64,000 nucleotides of DNA from Burkholderia thailandensis E264 (GTDB taxonomy: Bacteria; Pseudomonadota; Gammaproteobacteria; Burkholderiales; Burkholderiaceae): positions 3,038,001-3,102,000 of the forward strand of contig NC_007651.1 of assembly GCF_000012365.1 (NCBI RefSeq), written 5' to 3'. Below are positions 54,917-63,061 of the stretch, one piece after another. The notes under the pieces were generated by a model, which saw only the letters and a program-made list of their open reading frames with translations, was not told the DNA's origin and ran no database searches. Numbering within the stretch: the stretch's first letter is position 1; every line of letters begins with the position of its first letter. Both the position numbers and the translations under genes were made by a program.

Positions 54917-57325
54917 TCATTGGAACAGTACGCCGATGCCCTTCATGTCGACCTGGCGTTGCATCTGCATGCGCATGCCCTCCATTTCCTCTTGCACTGT
55001 CGGCACGCGCGGCTGGTCCCAGCGCACGCCGTTCACGAACACGGTTCGCCAGCGCAGGAAGCCCCACAGGAAATAGAACTCGCGGCCGCTGGTTTGCAAC
55101 GCGAGGCCGCCCGTCACTTTCGGATCGGTGAGCACGGCGCTGTCCGTCGGCGCGTTCGGGTCCTTCGCGGCGCGCGCCTGCTTCGCGGACTGCATCGCGG
55201 CGTCGTAGCGCTTGAGCAAATCGGCTTGCTGGGCGGTGAGTGGGGAGCGGGGTTCGGGTTCGGGCGGAAGCCCGCCGACGGGCCCCAATCCTGTGGAACC
55301 TACGCCCATTGCCTGTGTAACCTGCAACGGGCTCGGCATGCCCATTTCGACACGCTTTTTCCAGGCCGCATGGGAGCGTTCAAAGCCAGCTTGCTTGGTC
55401 TTGAGTTCCTGAATCTGCTTATGGTTCCACACGTCGTCATCGTCGCCGAGCGGCTTGAACCATGCGCGGGAGTCGTGCACGTAGTTGTCGTAGAGCGTGC
55501 TGATCGCAGGTTCAGGCGGCCCCATGTTCCAGTCGCTGCGAACTTGTTGCCACTGCTCCCACTTCTCCATGAGTTGGGCTTGTACCAGTTTCACCACTTT
55601 GTCGCCAAATAGAACCGTCGCAGCGCTAACGCCCGGAACAAAAACTTCAGCAGCGACCGCGGCCGGAAGTAGAGACGTGGAGACGACGGCGGCCGTTTTC
55701 GGATTCTCGCCGGCCCATTTCGTAACAAACTTCTTTACATATCGGGTGATTGTCGGGCCACCAGCCTTCTCGACCTCCAGCAGATCGTCCCACTCCTCCT
55801 TCAACTCCGCGTTCGCACTGCCCACATCCGCTGCATCTTGCGGATAGCCTGCCTGCGCAGCCTTGAAGCTTGGCTGTGCATGCATGTCCTTGAGCCGCAT
55901 CTTGCGCCACCGAAGATACAAGCCGTAATGGCAACGCATTAGGCCCGGCGTGCCGTGATCTTTCTCGTAATAATAGTTCTCACTTTTTTTTACGTAGGCG
56001 GCGAAAGCTTGCTTTAGTCCTGCTGAAATCTTAAATGAAGCGCTGACGTCCGCGCCGATACCCGGCCCGTTGATATCCAACGGCACCCCTGCCTTACGCG
56101 CTTCCCGGTACATATCAAGCAGCGGGACTTGCGAAAGTTTGTCGGTATCGTCCCGACCGCGCCCCTGTTCGCCCGGCCCATAGCCGCCGCCGACGTCCGA
56201 GTGAACACCCGGGTAGACAATCTCCTCACGACCGTCCATCGAACAATCGATAAGATCGAGCGGAAATGATCCACGAGGTTCATGTGCCGCCACCATGTGC
56301 ACGCAACGCCGCACATAATGCGGCACGGCCATCAACTCCTTGCGCCCCCATCCTCCATGTCCATCGAATAACGTTGCGGCGGCGCTCTGGGCGATACCGA
56401 CCGATGCGACCGTATCAAAAATGCCGAGAAAATCGTATGAAACCGGCACTCCGCACAAACTGAAATCGGGATCGAGCGCGTCAGCAAGCCAGTTCGAGAA
56501 AGTGCGAGCCTCCGCTGCGCCGCGCGAAAATCCGAATACGTATAGCCGAATGCGTTGCAGCTTCGGTTTTCCCTTGACCAGCAGATCACCGATACGCTCT
56601 TTTAACTGGGCACGACGATCGAGCAATACCTTGCGGCGCTTGGTGTCCCATTCTTGCACTGCCTCATTCCACTTCGACGAATCCAACTCGTTTTTGAGCT
56701 GCGCCCAATTCGAATCTAAATCCCAAGTCAGCTCGACACCATTCTGTTCGGCAGCAATCAGCTTGAGCGCCCCCACACCAGAATTGGCACGCAATTTGAT
56801 ATCGCCGATGCTTCCCGGCTTAGGCGACGTTCCGCCAAGGTTGATGCCCTTAAAATTCATATCGAGGCTCATCGACTTTACGAGTCCCTCGTGGCTCTTT
56901 CCTAACGCCGCCGTTAACGTCTGACCGTGAACATACGCATGCAAAATATCGTGAATCCAAAGTAGCGCCCAGTTAATTCGCCCTTCCCCCGCCCAACCTG
57001 CCGCAGCCCCTGCGGCCGCCTGTAGGCCAACACCGAAATCACCAATCTGCTCAACAAAAGGCGTACCGACTCCAGCAACGTAAATCGCTTGGTGATATTG
57101 ATCTATTGGGAACGCGGCGTGAAGCCGTGCCACATTGCTTTCCTTTCGCGCGCTCCTATCACGATCAGCATTGTTACGCGTACCATCGAAGAAAATTCCG
57201 ATATGCAATGTCTTACAACAAGTCATAGCATCATCTTCACGCAACCTCCGCAAAATCGCGTCCTGCTCGTCTTTCGTAACGAAATTAGCATCGAATCGGT
57301 CAGCGGATGCGAAACGGTAGCTCAT
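54917..57325 (-). CDS. tle1: Tle1-type T6SS phospholipase effector (copy 2)
   Basis: 802 residues, same layout as copy 1: GIFFDGTRNNADRD, nucleophile Ser267 in YVFGFSRGAAEA, FDTVASVG, VHSDVGGGYGPGE. The hydrophobic stretch in the C-terminal third is different (STSLLPAAVAAEVFVPGVSA instead of the shorter one of copy 1), which may reflect different membrane contact or immunity specificity. The last 118 codons are almost the same as in copy 1. In gene order it is the one associated with vgrG and the DUF4123 adaptor at 58612, with its two lipoproteins in between. ATGA overlap with the upstream lipoprotein gene. Confidence 0.92.
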   Translation of the reverse strand: MSYRFASADRFDANFVTKDEQDAILRRLREDDAMTCCKTLHIGIFFDGTRNNADRDRSARKESNVARLHAAFPIDQYHQAIYVAGVGTPFVEQIGDFGVGLQAAAGAAAGWAGEGRINWALLWIHDILHAYVHGQTLTAALGKSHEGLVKSMSLDMNFKGINLGGTSPKPGSIGDIKLRANSGVGALKLIAAEQNGVELTWDLDSNWAQLKNELDSSKWNEAVQEWDTKRRKVLLDRRAQLKERIGDLLVKGKPKLQRIRLYVFGFSRGAAEARTFSNWLADALDPDFSLCGVPVSYDFLGIFDTVASVGIAQSAAATLFDGHGGWGRKELMAVPHYVRRCVHMVAAHEPRGSFPLDLIDCSMDGREEIVYPGVHSDVGGGYGPGEQGRGRDDTDKLSQVPLLDMYREARKAGVPLDINGPGIGADVSASFKISAGLKQAFAAYVKKSENYYYEKDHGTPGLMRCHYGLYLRWRKMRLKDMHAQPSFKAAQAGYPQDAADVGSANAELKEEWDDLLEVEKAGGPTITRYVKKFVTKWAGENPKTAAVVSTSLLPAAVAAEVFVPGVSAATVLFGDKVVKLVQAQLMEKWEQWQQVRSDWNMGPPEPAISTLYDNYVHDSRAWFKPLGDDDDVWNHKQIQELKTKQAGFERSHAAWKKRVEMGMPSPLQVTQAMGVGSTGLGPVGGLPPEPEPRSPLTAQQADLLKRYDAAMQSAKQARAAKDPNAPTDSAVLTDPKVTGGLALQTSGREFYFLWGFLRWRTVFVNGVRWDQPRVPTVQEEMEGMRMQMQRQVDMKGIGVLFQ

Positions 57326-57921
57326 GGTTTGATCCTTTTATCGGGCGCGGGGCATCGCGGATCACTGTTTAATAAGGTGAAATGTCCCGGGCAGGCCACA
57401 TTTGGCGCTTGCAGTCCTTCTGGAAACCCTGGAAATCCCGGCATCCATTTCGATGCATAGGCCTTAATTTTCCCGCCTGGGAAAAATAATACCCAGAGGA
57501 ATCCATCCGAGAAGTATTCATATTTTTCGACAGGAACCGCTCGACTTGCCAATGAATTTGGATCATTTTTATACATCTCATCGTCTCGCCACTCGACTGT
57601 TATATTCAATCCGGGGTGCCATTTTTTGGGCAGCGAAACGCAACAAAGGATGCCAATCCCACCGCTTCCTATGCGGGATCTGACATTCCCCCCCCAAGTG
57701 CCATTGACATAGAATTTCCCTATTGGAATCTCCGTATAGTTAAGCGCATTCAAGTTCAGACTCATCGTGTCGCCTTCCGACTGTGCGACCTCTTCGCCTT
57801 CCGTGGCGAGAGGAGCGGGCGCCCGATCTATTGCGCGCGAGCAACCGGCACCAGCCAGAAATACAATCAGAAATATGGTCAATCTAATAAAGGTCTTCAT
57901 CGGGCCAACGCGCAAATTCAT
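57322..57921 (-). CDS. DUF3304-like lipoprotein, Tle1 immunity candidate (unit 2, second gene)
   Basis: 199 residues with lipoprotein signal (IRLTIFLIVFLAGAGC). Domain line LNLNALNYTEIPIGKFYVNG, GGIGILCCVSLPKKWHPGLN and FPEGLQAPNVACP. It is the diverged counterpart of the gene at 53636 and lies immediately upstream of copy 2 of tle1, overlapping it by four bases, so it is the best candidate for the cognate immunity protein of that copy. Its base composition is AT-richer than the neighbouring conserved gene. Confidence 0.8.
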   Translation of the reverse strand: MNLRVGPMKTFIRLTIFLIVFLAGAGCSRAIDRAPAPLATEGEEVAQSEGDTMSLNLNALNYTEIPIGKFYVNGTWGGNVRSRIGSGGIGILCCVSLPKKWHPGLNITVEWRDDEMYKNDPNSLASRAVPVEKYEYFSDGFLWVLFFPGGKIKAYASKWMPGFPGFPEGLQAPNVACPGHFTLLNSDPRCPAPDKRIKP

Positions 57922-58496
57922 GACTTGATTCTCTTATCGGGATGGGGACAGCGCGGATCGTCGCTCAGCAACGTGAAGTGATCCGGACACGCGCTATCCG
58001 GCGCCTGCAGCCCTTCCGGGAACCCCGGAAATCCGGGCATCCATTGCGATGCGTACACCTTGATCCTGTCATTCGGGAACAACACCACCCATAGAAATCC
58101 GTCGGAGAAATGGTCGCACTTCTTGACGGAAACCACCCGGCTCGCCATCGCGTCCGGGTCCTTCTTGTACAGCGTGTCGTCTTGCCACCGCAACGTTACA
58201 GTCAGGCCGGGATGCCACTTACTTGGCAGAGACACGCAGCAGATAATTTGCCCTCCACCGCTACCTATACGCGACGGAACAGTACTGCCCCACGTACCGT
58301 CTACGTAAAACACGCCGATCGGCACATCCGTGTAGTTCAACGCATTCAGCTTCAGACTCATCGTGTCGTCGCCCGCCTGCGACACCGCCGCGCCTTTCCC
58401 GCCCGCCCGCGACGACACATCGCTCATCGCACGCGAGCACGCCGCAACACTGCCCGGCAGCGCAAGCAAGCACATCGACCGAACAATCGTTTCCAT
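57918..58496 (-). CDS. DUF3304-like lipoprotein, Tle1 immunity candidate (unit 2, first gene)
   Basis: 192 residues from ATG 58496 with the same lipoprotein signal as the gene at 54232 (METIVRSMCLLALPGSVAAC). The two differ within most of their length by only a few bases (for instance Glu to Lys in VVSVKKCDHF) and then in the last 20 codons. It is the first immunity-type gene after the DUF4123 adaptor and overlaps the next lipoprotein gene by four bases. Having two lipoproteins per toxin, one almost fixed and one diverging, suggests two different roles. Confidence 0.78.
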   Translation of the reverse strand: METIVRSMCLLALPGSVAACSRAMSDVSSRAGGKGAAVSQAGDDTMSLKLNALNYTDVPIGVFYVDGTWGSTVPSRIGSGGGQIICCVSLPSKWHPGLTVTLRWQDDTLYKKDPDAMASRVVSVKKCDHFSDGFLWVVLFPNDRIKVYASQWMPGFPGFPEGLQAPDSACPDHFTLLSDDPRCPHPDKRIKS

Positions 58497-58611
58497 CGTC
58501 CGACGCCCAAGCACGATCAGCGTCAAACGCGGAATCCGGGATCGCATGGACGACGGCACCGTCCCACGCCATCCCCACCTTTCGCCGCACGTCATGATCC
58601 GCCCGCCCCGC

Positions 58612-59445
58612 CTAAGCCGACACTTCGGCAGGCACGAGCCATCCCGCCGCCTCGAGCGCATCGAGCGCCGCCCGCGCGCCTGCCGACGGCGACACGCCCT
58701 CCTTCGCCCACGCTTCGCTCACGCATGCGTAGGCCTGCGAAGGCGTCGCCGTCAGTCGTCCGAAGCTTTCCGGCCGCTGCCGCACGTGAAAAAGCAGCGT
58801 GTCGATCTTCGACGCCTGCCTGAGCGCCGCGATCTGGTCGCCGTCGAGGCGATACGGTTCGCCGTCGTCGTCGCCCGCCGCGATTCCGTTGCCGGCGGGC
58901 ACAACATCGAGCTCGACTAGCGATGCCGCGCGATCGAACAGCCACCACGCGTCGATGCCCGCAAAAAAACGATCGCGCTGCGCGGGCGCAAGCACGTCCA
59001 CCCACGCCGGCACGCAGCGCGTATCCGCGAGCCGCACGAGAAATGCCTCATCGTCGCCGGCGCGCGCCTCCATTTGCCCGCGCAAATGCGCGACGAGCGC
59101 ATCGAGGCCATGCGCCGCGCGCAGCACGCTCAGCATCGGCCGTCCGTCGGTCTCGCGCAGCAGGCCGGCGCACACGTCGGCGCGATGCGCCGCGTCGTCG
59201 GGCAACGGCGTCACGCACGGCGAAATCTCGAGCAGTCCGTCGCCGTCGTACACGCCTTCGTAAAGCGCAACCACCGCACCATCCGGATTCAGCGCCGCGA
59301 GCGCTTCACGCAGCGACGGCGAGAAACCCATGTCGACGAGCGCATACCAGCGCCCGTTCGTCGAAGCCGCATCCAGCACTTGCCGCAGACGCGGCAGCGT
59401 GTCCGCCGGATACGGATCGATCCAGTCGAAGATCTCGGTCGCCAT
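58612..59445 (-). CDS. DUF4123 adaptor/chaperone for the Tle1 effector
   Basis: 277 residues from ATG 59445, two bases behind the stop of vgrG; the frame further upstream lies inside vgrG. The DUF4123 lobe shows WYALVDMGFSPSLREALAAL at the start, RCVPAWVDVLAPAQRDRFFA (the family's DPRVLxxLL equivalent) and WWLFDRAASLVELDV; a helical C-terminal lobe follows (YACVSEAWAKEGVSP). It should bind a Tle1 protein and place it on the VgrG encoded just before it. The adaptor is not closely similar to the one at 42325, in line with different cargo. Confidence 0.82.
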   Translation of the reverse strand: MATEIFDWIDPYPADTLPRLRQVLDAASTNGRWYALVDMGFSPSLREALAALNPDGAVVALYEGVYDGDGLLEISPCVTPLPDDAAHRADVCAGLLRETDGRPMLSVLRAAHGLDALVAHLRGQMEARAGDDEAFLVRLADTRCVPAWVDVLAPAQRDRFFAGIDAWWLFDRAASLVELDVVPAGNGIAAGDDDGEPYRLDGDQIAALRQASKIDTLLFHVRQRPESFGRLTATPSQAYACVSEAWAKEGVSPSAGARAALDALEAAGWLVPAEVSA

Positions 59446-59447
59446 GC

Positions 59448-62246
59448 TCAGATCGCCTTGCCCGCGAGGGCGCTGCCCGATTGCATCGCGTGCTTCAGGC
59501 ACTCGACGCACACTTTCTCGGGAAACTGCGGCAGCGCGGGGGCCAGTTGATCCGGCCCGACGAACGTGTGCTGCGCCGCGTGGACGACGAGCGAGCCCGG
59601 GCAGCCGAACGTGACGTTGCCGCCTTCGATCGTCAGATGCGCGCCGCCGCTGACCGCGAGGCGCACGGTCTGCTTCGCCGCGATCTCGACATCCGCGCCG
59701 ATCGACGCGACCTTCAGATCGTCGCGCGCGCGCAGCGCCATCACGTCATGCTGCGCCTGCAGCGTCAGATCGTCCTTGCCGGCGATCACGCTCATGCCGA
59801 CGCCTTGCACGCCGTTCGCGCCGGCGAGCCAGCCGATGCCCTGTCCGCTGTGAATGCGCAGCGTCCGACTGACCGCGAGATTCGTGTCGCTGCCGCTGCC
59901 GACGGTCAGCGTCTCGCCCACCGTCCATTGCAGTGACTGGCCCGCCAGCAGACCGTGGCCGCCCTTCGCCTCGATCCCGAGCACCGCGTCGCCCGTATGC
60001 GGCAGCGCATTGCCCGCCGAGCGGCTCGACGCCTCGGCAGACGCCTGCGCGTAGCCGTCTGCGCCGACCGTCGTCGCGAAGCTCTTCCTGAGCGCGTCGA
60101 GCGGCGCGGCGTCGCCGTTCATCGAGGACTGCCCGGCCTGCTCCGCGCCGCGCTGCGCGGCGAACGGCAAGGTCTTGTGCGTATCGGCCGATTTGTCGAG
60201 GAGCTTCGCGAGCGTCGCCTGTTGCGCGAGCAGCGACTGCAGCGCCGACGCGTCGCCCGCCGGCTGCGACGGCCCCGTCGGCGCATAGCTGGAGATCAGC
60301 ACGCCGCGCGCGCCGCGCAGCGCGCCGTACGCGTCCGAGCGCAGCTCGACGCCTTGCCCGCGAAAACTGCCGAGATAGTTGTCGGCCTGATGGCGCAGGT
60401 GGCCGATGTTGAGCTGGGTCGCCGCGTGCGTCGTCGCCATCTGCATGCGGCCCATGCGATCGGTATCGTCCGCGACGAGTTGGTTGTAGCCCTGCCCGTC
60501 GAACCCCTGGCTCTTGAAGCCGGACAGCGCGCCCGCATGATTGTGGCGCTTCGCGCCGCCGCCCGCGCCGTGCCATGCGGGGCTATGGCCGCCCGCGAGA
60601 TTGCCTTGCGCGCTCGCCACATGATCGGCGGCCTGCGTGTAAATCGATTCGTCGAGCGGCTGCCCCGCTTCGCCGCCGGGCGTCGGCGCTTCGCCGCCCT
60701 CGCCTCGGCCGTTGAACAGCCCGCCGAGCACGATCGGCCGGTGCACGAGGCCGTTGACGAACTGCACGAGCACTTCGTGGCCGATTCGCTGTGTCTGCTG
60801 CAGCCCATGGCCCTGGCTCGCGAGCCGCTGCATCGCGCGCGTCGGATAGGTGCCCGTGTCGCCGTCCGCCTGCCAGTGATAGCGCAGCCGCAGTCTGCCC
60901 TGCGCATCGGTGTGCACCGGGCCCGTCGAGCCCGGCCGCGACTCGCCCTGCGGCCCGACGACGATCGCCGTCTGCGCGCCGAGCGCCGTCGGCACGGGGT
61001 TCAGCCGCTGCCCGGTGCCGTCTTCCAGCGTCGGGCGCCATGCCTGGTCGCGCGGCACGGCATCGAACCGGTTCGCATAGCCACCCGCCTTCGCCTGCGC
61101 GAGCACGCGCGCATCGAGATTCACGAGCGGCAGCGGGCCGAGGCCGCGCTCGATGCGTTCCATCACGGTCGCGGGCAGATTGTTGACGCCGATTTGATCG
61201 ACGCGCGTCAGCACGAACGCGTCGGGCGCCTGCGCGCCGCCGCGCGGCATGCGCCACGTCGCGCCCGCGATGCGCAGCGCGCGGCCGACGCGCGCGGTGC
61301 GCAACGTGCTGTAGCCCGTCCAGAAGCGCGCCGCGGAAATGATCGCGTCCGCGTGCCGGCGCGCGGCGTCGTCGGCTTCGCGCAGGCTGTCGAACGCCTC
61401 CGGCCCGACGTCGTCGTACAGTTCGCGCGATCCGGCCGGGCTGCCGAGGCTCGCCGTCGCAGTCGTCGACTGATTGCCGCGGTAATCGCTGCTGATCAGC
61501 GTGACGCGATCCGCGGTGAGCGACAGCGACTGCCCGATGCCGACGATCGCGTCGTCCGGCTCCGTCGCCGTGCCGCTCAGCCGCTGCGGCACGCCGCCCA
61601 TGCGCGCGGACGTGTCGTCCTCGGGCAGTTGCGCGCTGTCGTCGAAGATCAGCATCGCGTGGCCGGCGGGCGCTTCCGCGTCTTCGACGAAGCAAAAGCC
61701 GAGCCCCGCTTCGGCGAGCACGTGCCGAACGAAATCGACATGCGTGTGGGTCCGGTACTGCACGCGGTAGTCGCGCGCGCCGAGCTCCGCGATACGCTGG
61801 TTCGCGTCCGCCGTGAAGCGCCAGCGGGCGATCGCGCCGTACGGCGCGAACACCGCGCCGAGCACGTCCGCGATGCCCTGCCGCACGAACGTGCGCTCGT
61901 CGCGCCCGTGCGCGAGCGCGGCGAGCCACGGCACGAGCTGCAGGTAGTACCGCGCGAGGCCGGCGTCGTAGCCGATGCACTCGGCTTGCGCCACGAGCCC
62001 GCTGCGCACCGCGCTCGTGCCGTCCGCGAGTGCGGTGCGAATCGTCACGCGCTGGCCGAGCATCGCGTCGAGATCGAGACCGGGATCGGTCGCGAGCGCG
62101 TAGACGTCCCACTGGAAATTGTCGGAGAGCGTCTCGCGCCCCACCCAGCGCTCGATCTGCAGCGACGCGATTTCGCCCGCCCCATCGAGGGAATAGAGAC
62201 AATTGGCAGCGCTGAAAAGCGACGTGAATTGCGTGACCACGCTCAT
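59448..62246 (-). CDS. vgrG: VgrG spike protein (first in island; partner of Tle1)
   Basis: 932 residues. gp27-like part (QIERWVGRETLSDNFQWDVY, FVRHVLAEAGLGFCFVED), gp5/OB region (LRYHWQADGDTGTYPTRAMQ, RIGHEVLVQFVNGLVHRPIV, GGLFNGRGEGG), then a long DUF2345 needle region with many short beta repeats (IAGKDDLTLQAQHDVMALRA). It ends with LPQFPEKVCVECLKHAMQSG, a Cys-containing tip without enzymatic domain. It heads the long minus-strand series of effector genes. The start ATG 62246 is close to the divergent control region with the PAAR gene. Confidence 0.95.
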   Translation of the reverse strand: MSVVTQFTSLFSAANCLYSLDGAGEIASLQIERWVGRETLSDNFQWDVYALATDPGLDLDAMLGQRVTIRTALADGTSAVRSGLVAQAECIGYDAGLARYYLQLVPWLAALAHGRDERTFVRQGIADVLGAVFAPYGAIARWRFTADANQRIAELGARDYRVQYRTHTHVDFVRHVLAEAGLGFCFVEDAEAPAGHAMLIFDDSAQLPEDDTSARMGGVPQRLSGTATEPDDAIVGIGQSLSLTADRVTLISSDYRGNQSTTATASLGSPAGSRELYDDVGPEAFDSLREADDAARRHADAIISAARFWTGYSTLRTARVGRALRIAGATWRMPRGGAQAPDAFVLTRVDQIGVNNLPATVMERIERGLGPLPLVNLDARVLAQAKAGGYANRFDAVPRDQAWRPTLEDGTGQRLNPVPTALGAQTAIVVGPQGESRPGSTGPVHTDAQGRLRLRYHWQADGDTGTYPTRAMQRLASQGHGLQQTQRIGHEVLVQFVNGLVHRPIVLGGLFNGRGEGGEAPTPGGEAGQPLDESIYTQAADHVASAQGNLAGGHSPAWHGAGGGAKRHNHAGALSGFKSQGFDGQGYNQLVADDTDRMGRMQMATTHAATQLNIGHLRHQADNYLGSFRGQGVELRSDAYGALRGARGVLISSYAPTGPSQPAGDASALQSLLAQQATLAKLLDKSADTHKTLPFAAQRGAEQAGQSSMNGDAAPLDALRKSFATTVGADGYAQASAEASSRSAGNALPHTGDAVLGIEAKGGHGLLAGQSLQWTVGETLTVGSGSDTNLAVSRTLRIHSGQGIGWLAGANGVQGVGMSVIAGKDDLTLQAQHDVMALRARDDLKVASIGADVEIAAKQTVRLAVSGGAHLTIEGGNVTFGCPGSLVVHAAQHTFVGPDQLAPALPQFPEKVCVECLKHAMQSGSALAGKAI

Positions 62247-62771
62247 GAGAATCCCGCTCTCTCAGGGTTCGACTATTTTTTGAATACGGCTCGTTGCGAC
62301 GAAAACGGGACGACGAATAAAACCACTGAGCTGCGCGACATCACTCTCGAACGATCACGATAATGCAGCGTAGCCAAACCCCGATTGCGCGCGATTCTTC
62401 GATTCGGCTTGCCGAATCATCGGGACACGCCTCGGCGCCAAGGTTGCCAGACGATAGGTCCCCTATTTATCGCGCACTATTTTAAATTACGGCGCGACGC
62501 TAGGCTATAGGACACCCATACGAAACCGGAGCGAAAACGCGTACCCGCACGCTATCTCGAAATGAAAATATTTCGGCCCGCCGCAATCGGGCCGACGTGC
62601 GATTCGAATCAGCAATTATTTCTTGATAGGTAATATATTCCGCCAGCCAAATTCCGCTATCGTCTCGAATGGCGATTAGCCGGTAAAATCGGCCCCGCCC
62701 GCGCCGAGCGCGGGCTGAATTCGCCCCGCTCGACGCATGCCCGTCGAGCGTCCAGCAAGGAGACCACAAGC
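62247..62771. promoter_or_regulatory. Divergent control region between vgrG and PAAR genes
   Basis: 525 bases, AT-rich near 62460-62660, which contrasts with the genes on both sides. It should hold the promoters of the long vgrG/tle1 series (minus) and the PAAR gene (plus; AAGGAG nine bases before its ATG). An H-NS-like silencer could act on the AT-rich part. No further gene seen. Confidence 0.45.
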
Positions 62772-63038
62772 ATGGCACGCCCGTTCATCGTCCTTGGCGA
62801 CAAGCATAGCCACGGCGGCACCGTCACGACCGCGGCCGCGACGTCCGCGATCCACGGCAAGGGCATCGCTCGACGCAACGACCGAGTCTCGTGCCCGATT
62901 CACGGACCGAACCACATCGTCGAAGGCGACGACACGATGATCATCGACAACGAAGGCGTCGCGCGCGACGGCTACCGCACCGCGTGCGGCGCGGTGCTGA
63001 TCGCGAGCCAGTCGAGCACGGGCGGCGACACGGCGTGA
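62772..63038 (+). CDS. PAAR-domain spike-tip protein
   Basis: 88 residues, a bare PAAR domain: FIVLGDKHSHGGTVTTAA, VSCPIHGPNHIVEGDDTM and the closing GYRTACGAVLIAS. Conserved His and Cys residues of the domain, which hold a zinc ion at the cone tip, are present. PAAR proteins cap a VgrG trimer and sharpen the T6SS needle; without extra domains it carries no toxin itself. Located back to back with a vgrG gene, its natural partner. A good AAGGAG ribosome-binding site fixes the start. Confidence 0.93.
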   Translation: MARPFIVLGDKHSHGGTVTTAAATSAIHGKGIARRNDRVSCPIHGPNHIVEGDDTMIIDNEGVARDGYRTACGAVLIASQSSTGGDTA

Positions 63039-63061
63039 CCGAAGCATCGACGGGGAATCGG

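Larger units (their letters stand above)
54912..58597. repeat. Tandem duplication unit 2: tle1 with two lipoprotein genes
   Basis: Second copy of the unit at 51232-54911, directly adjoining it. It lies next to the DUF4123 and vgrG genes, so it is probably the ancestral copy. See unit 1 for the edge comparison. Confidence 0.85.

Noticed and set aside
59955..62363. 802-codon plus-strand frame opposite the first vgrG
   Set aside because: Antisense shadow; no start signal and no domain, while vgrG on the minus strand is complete.
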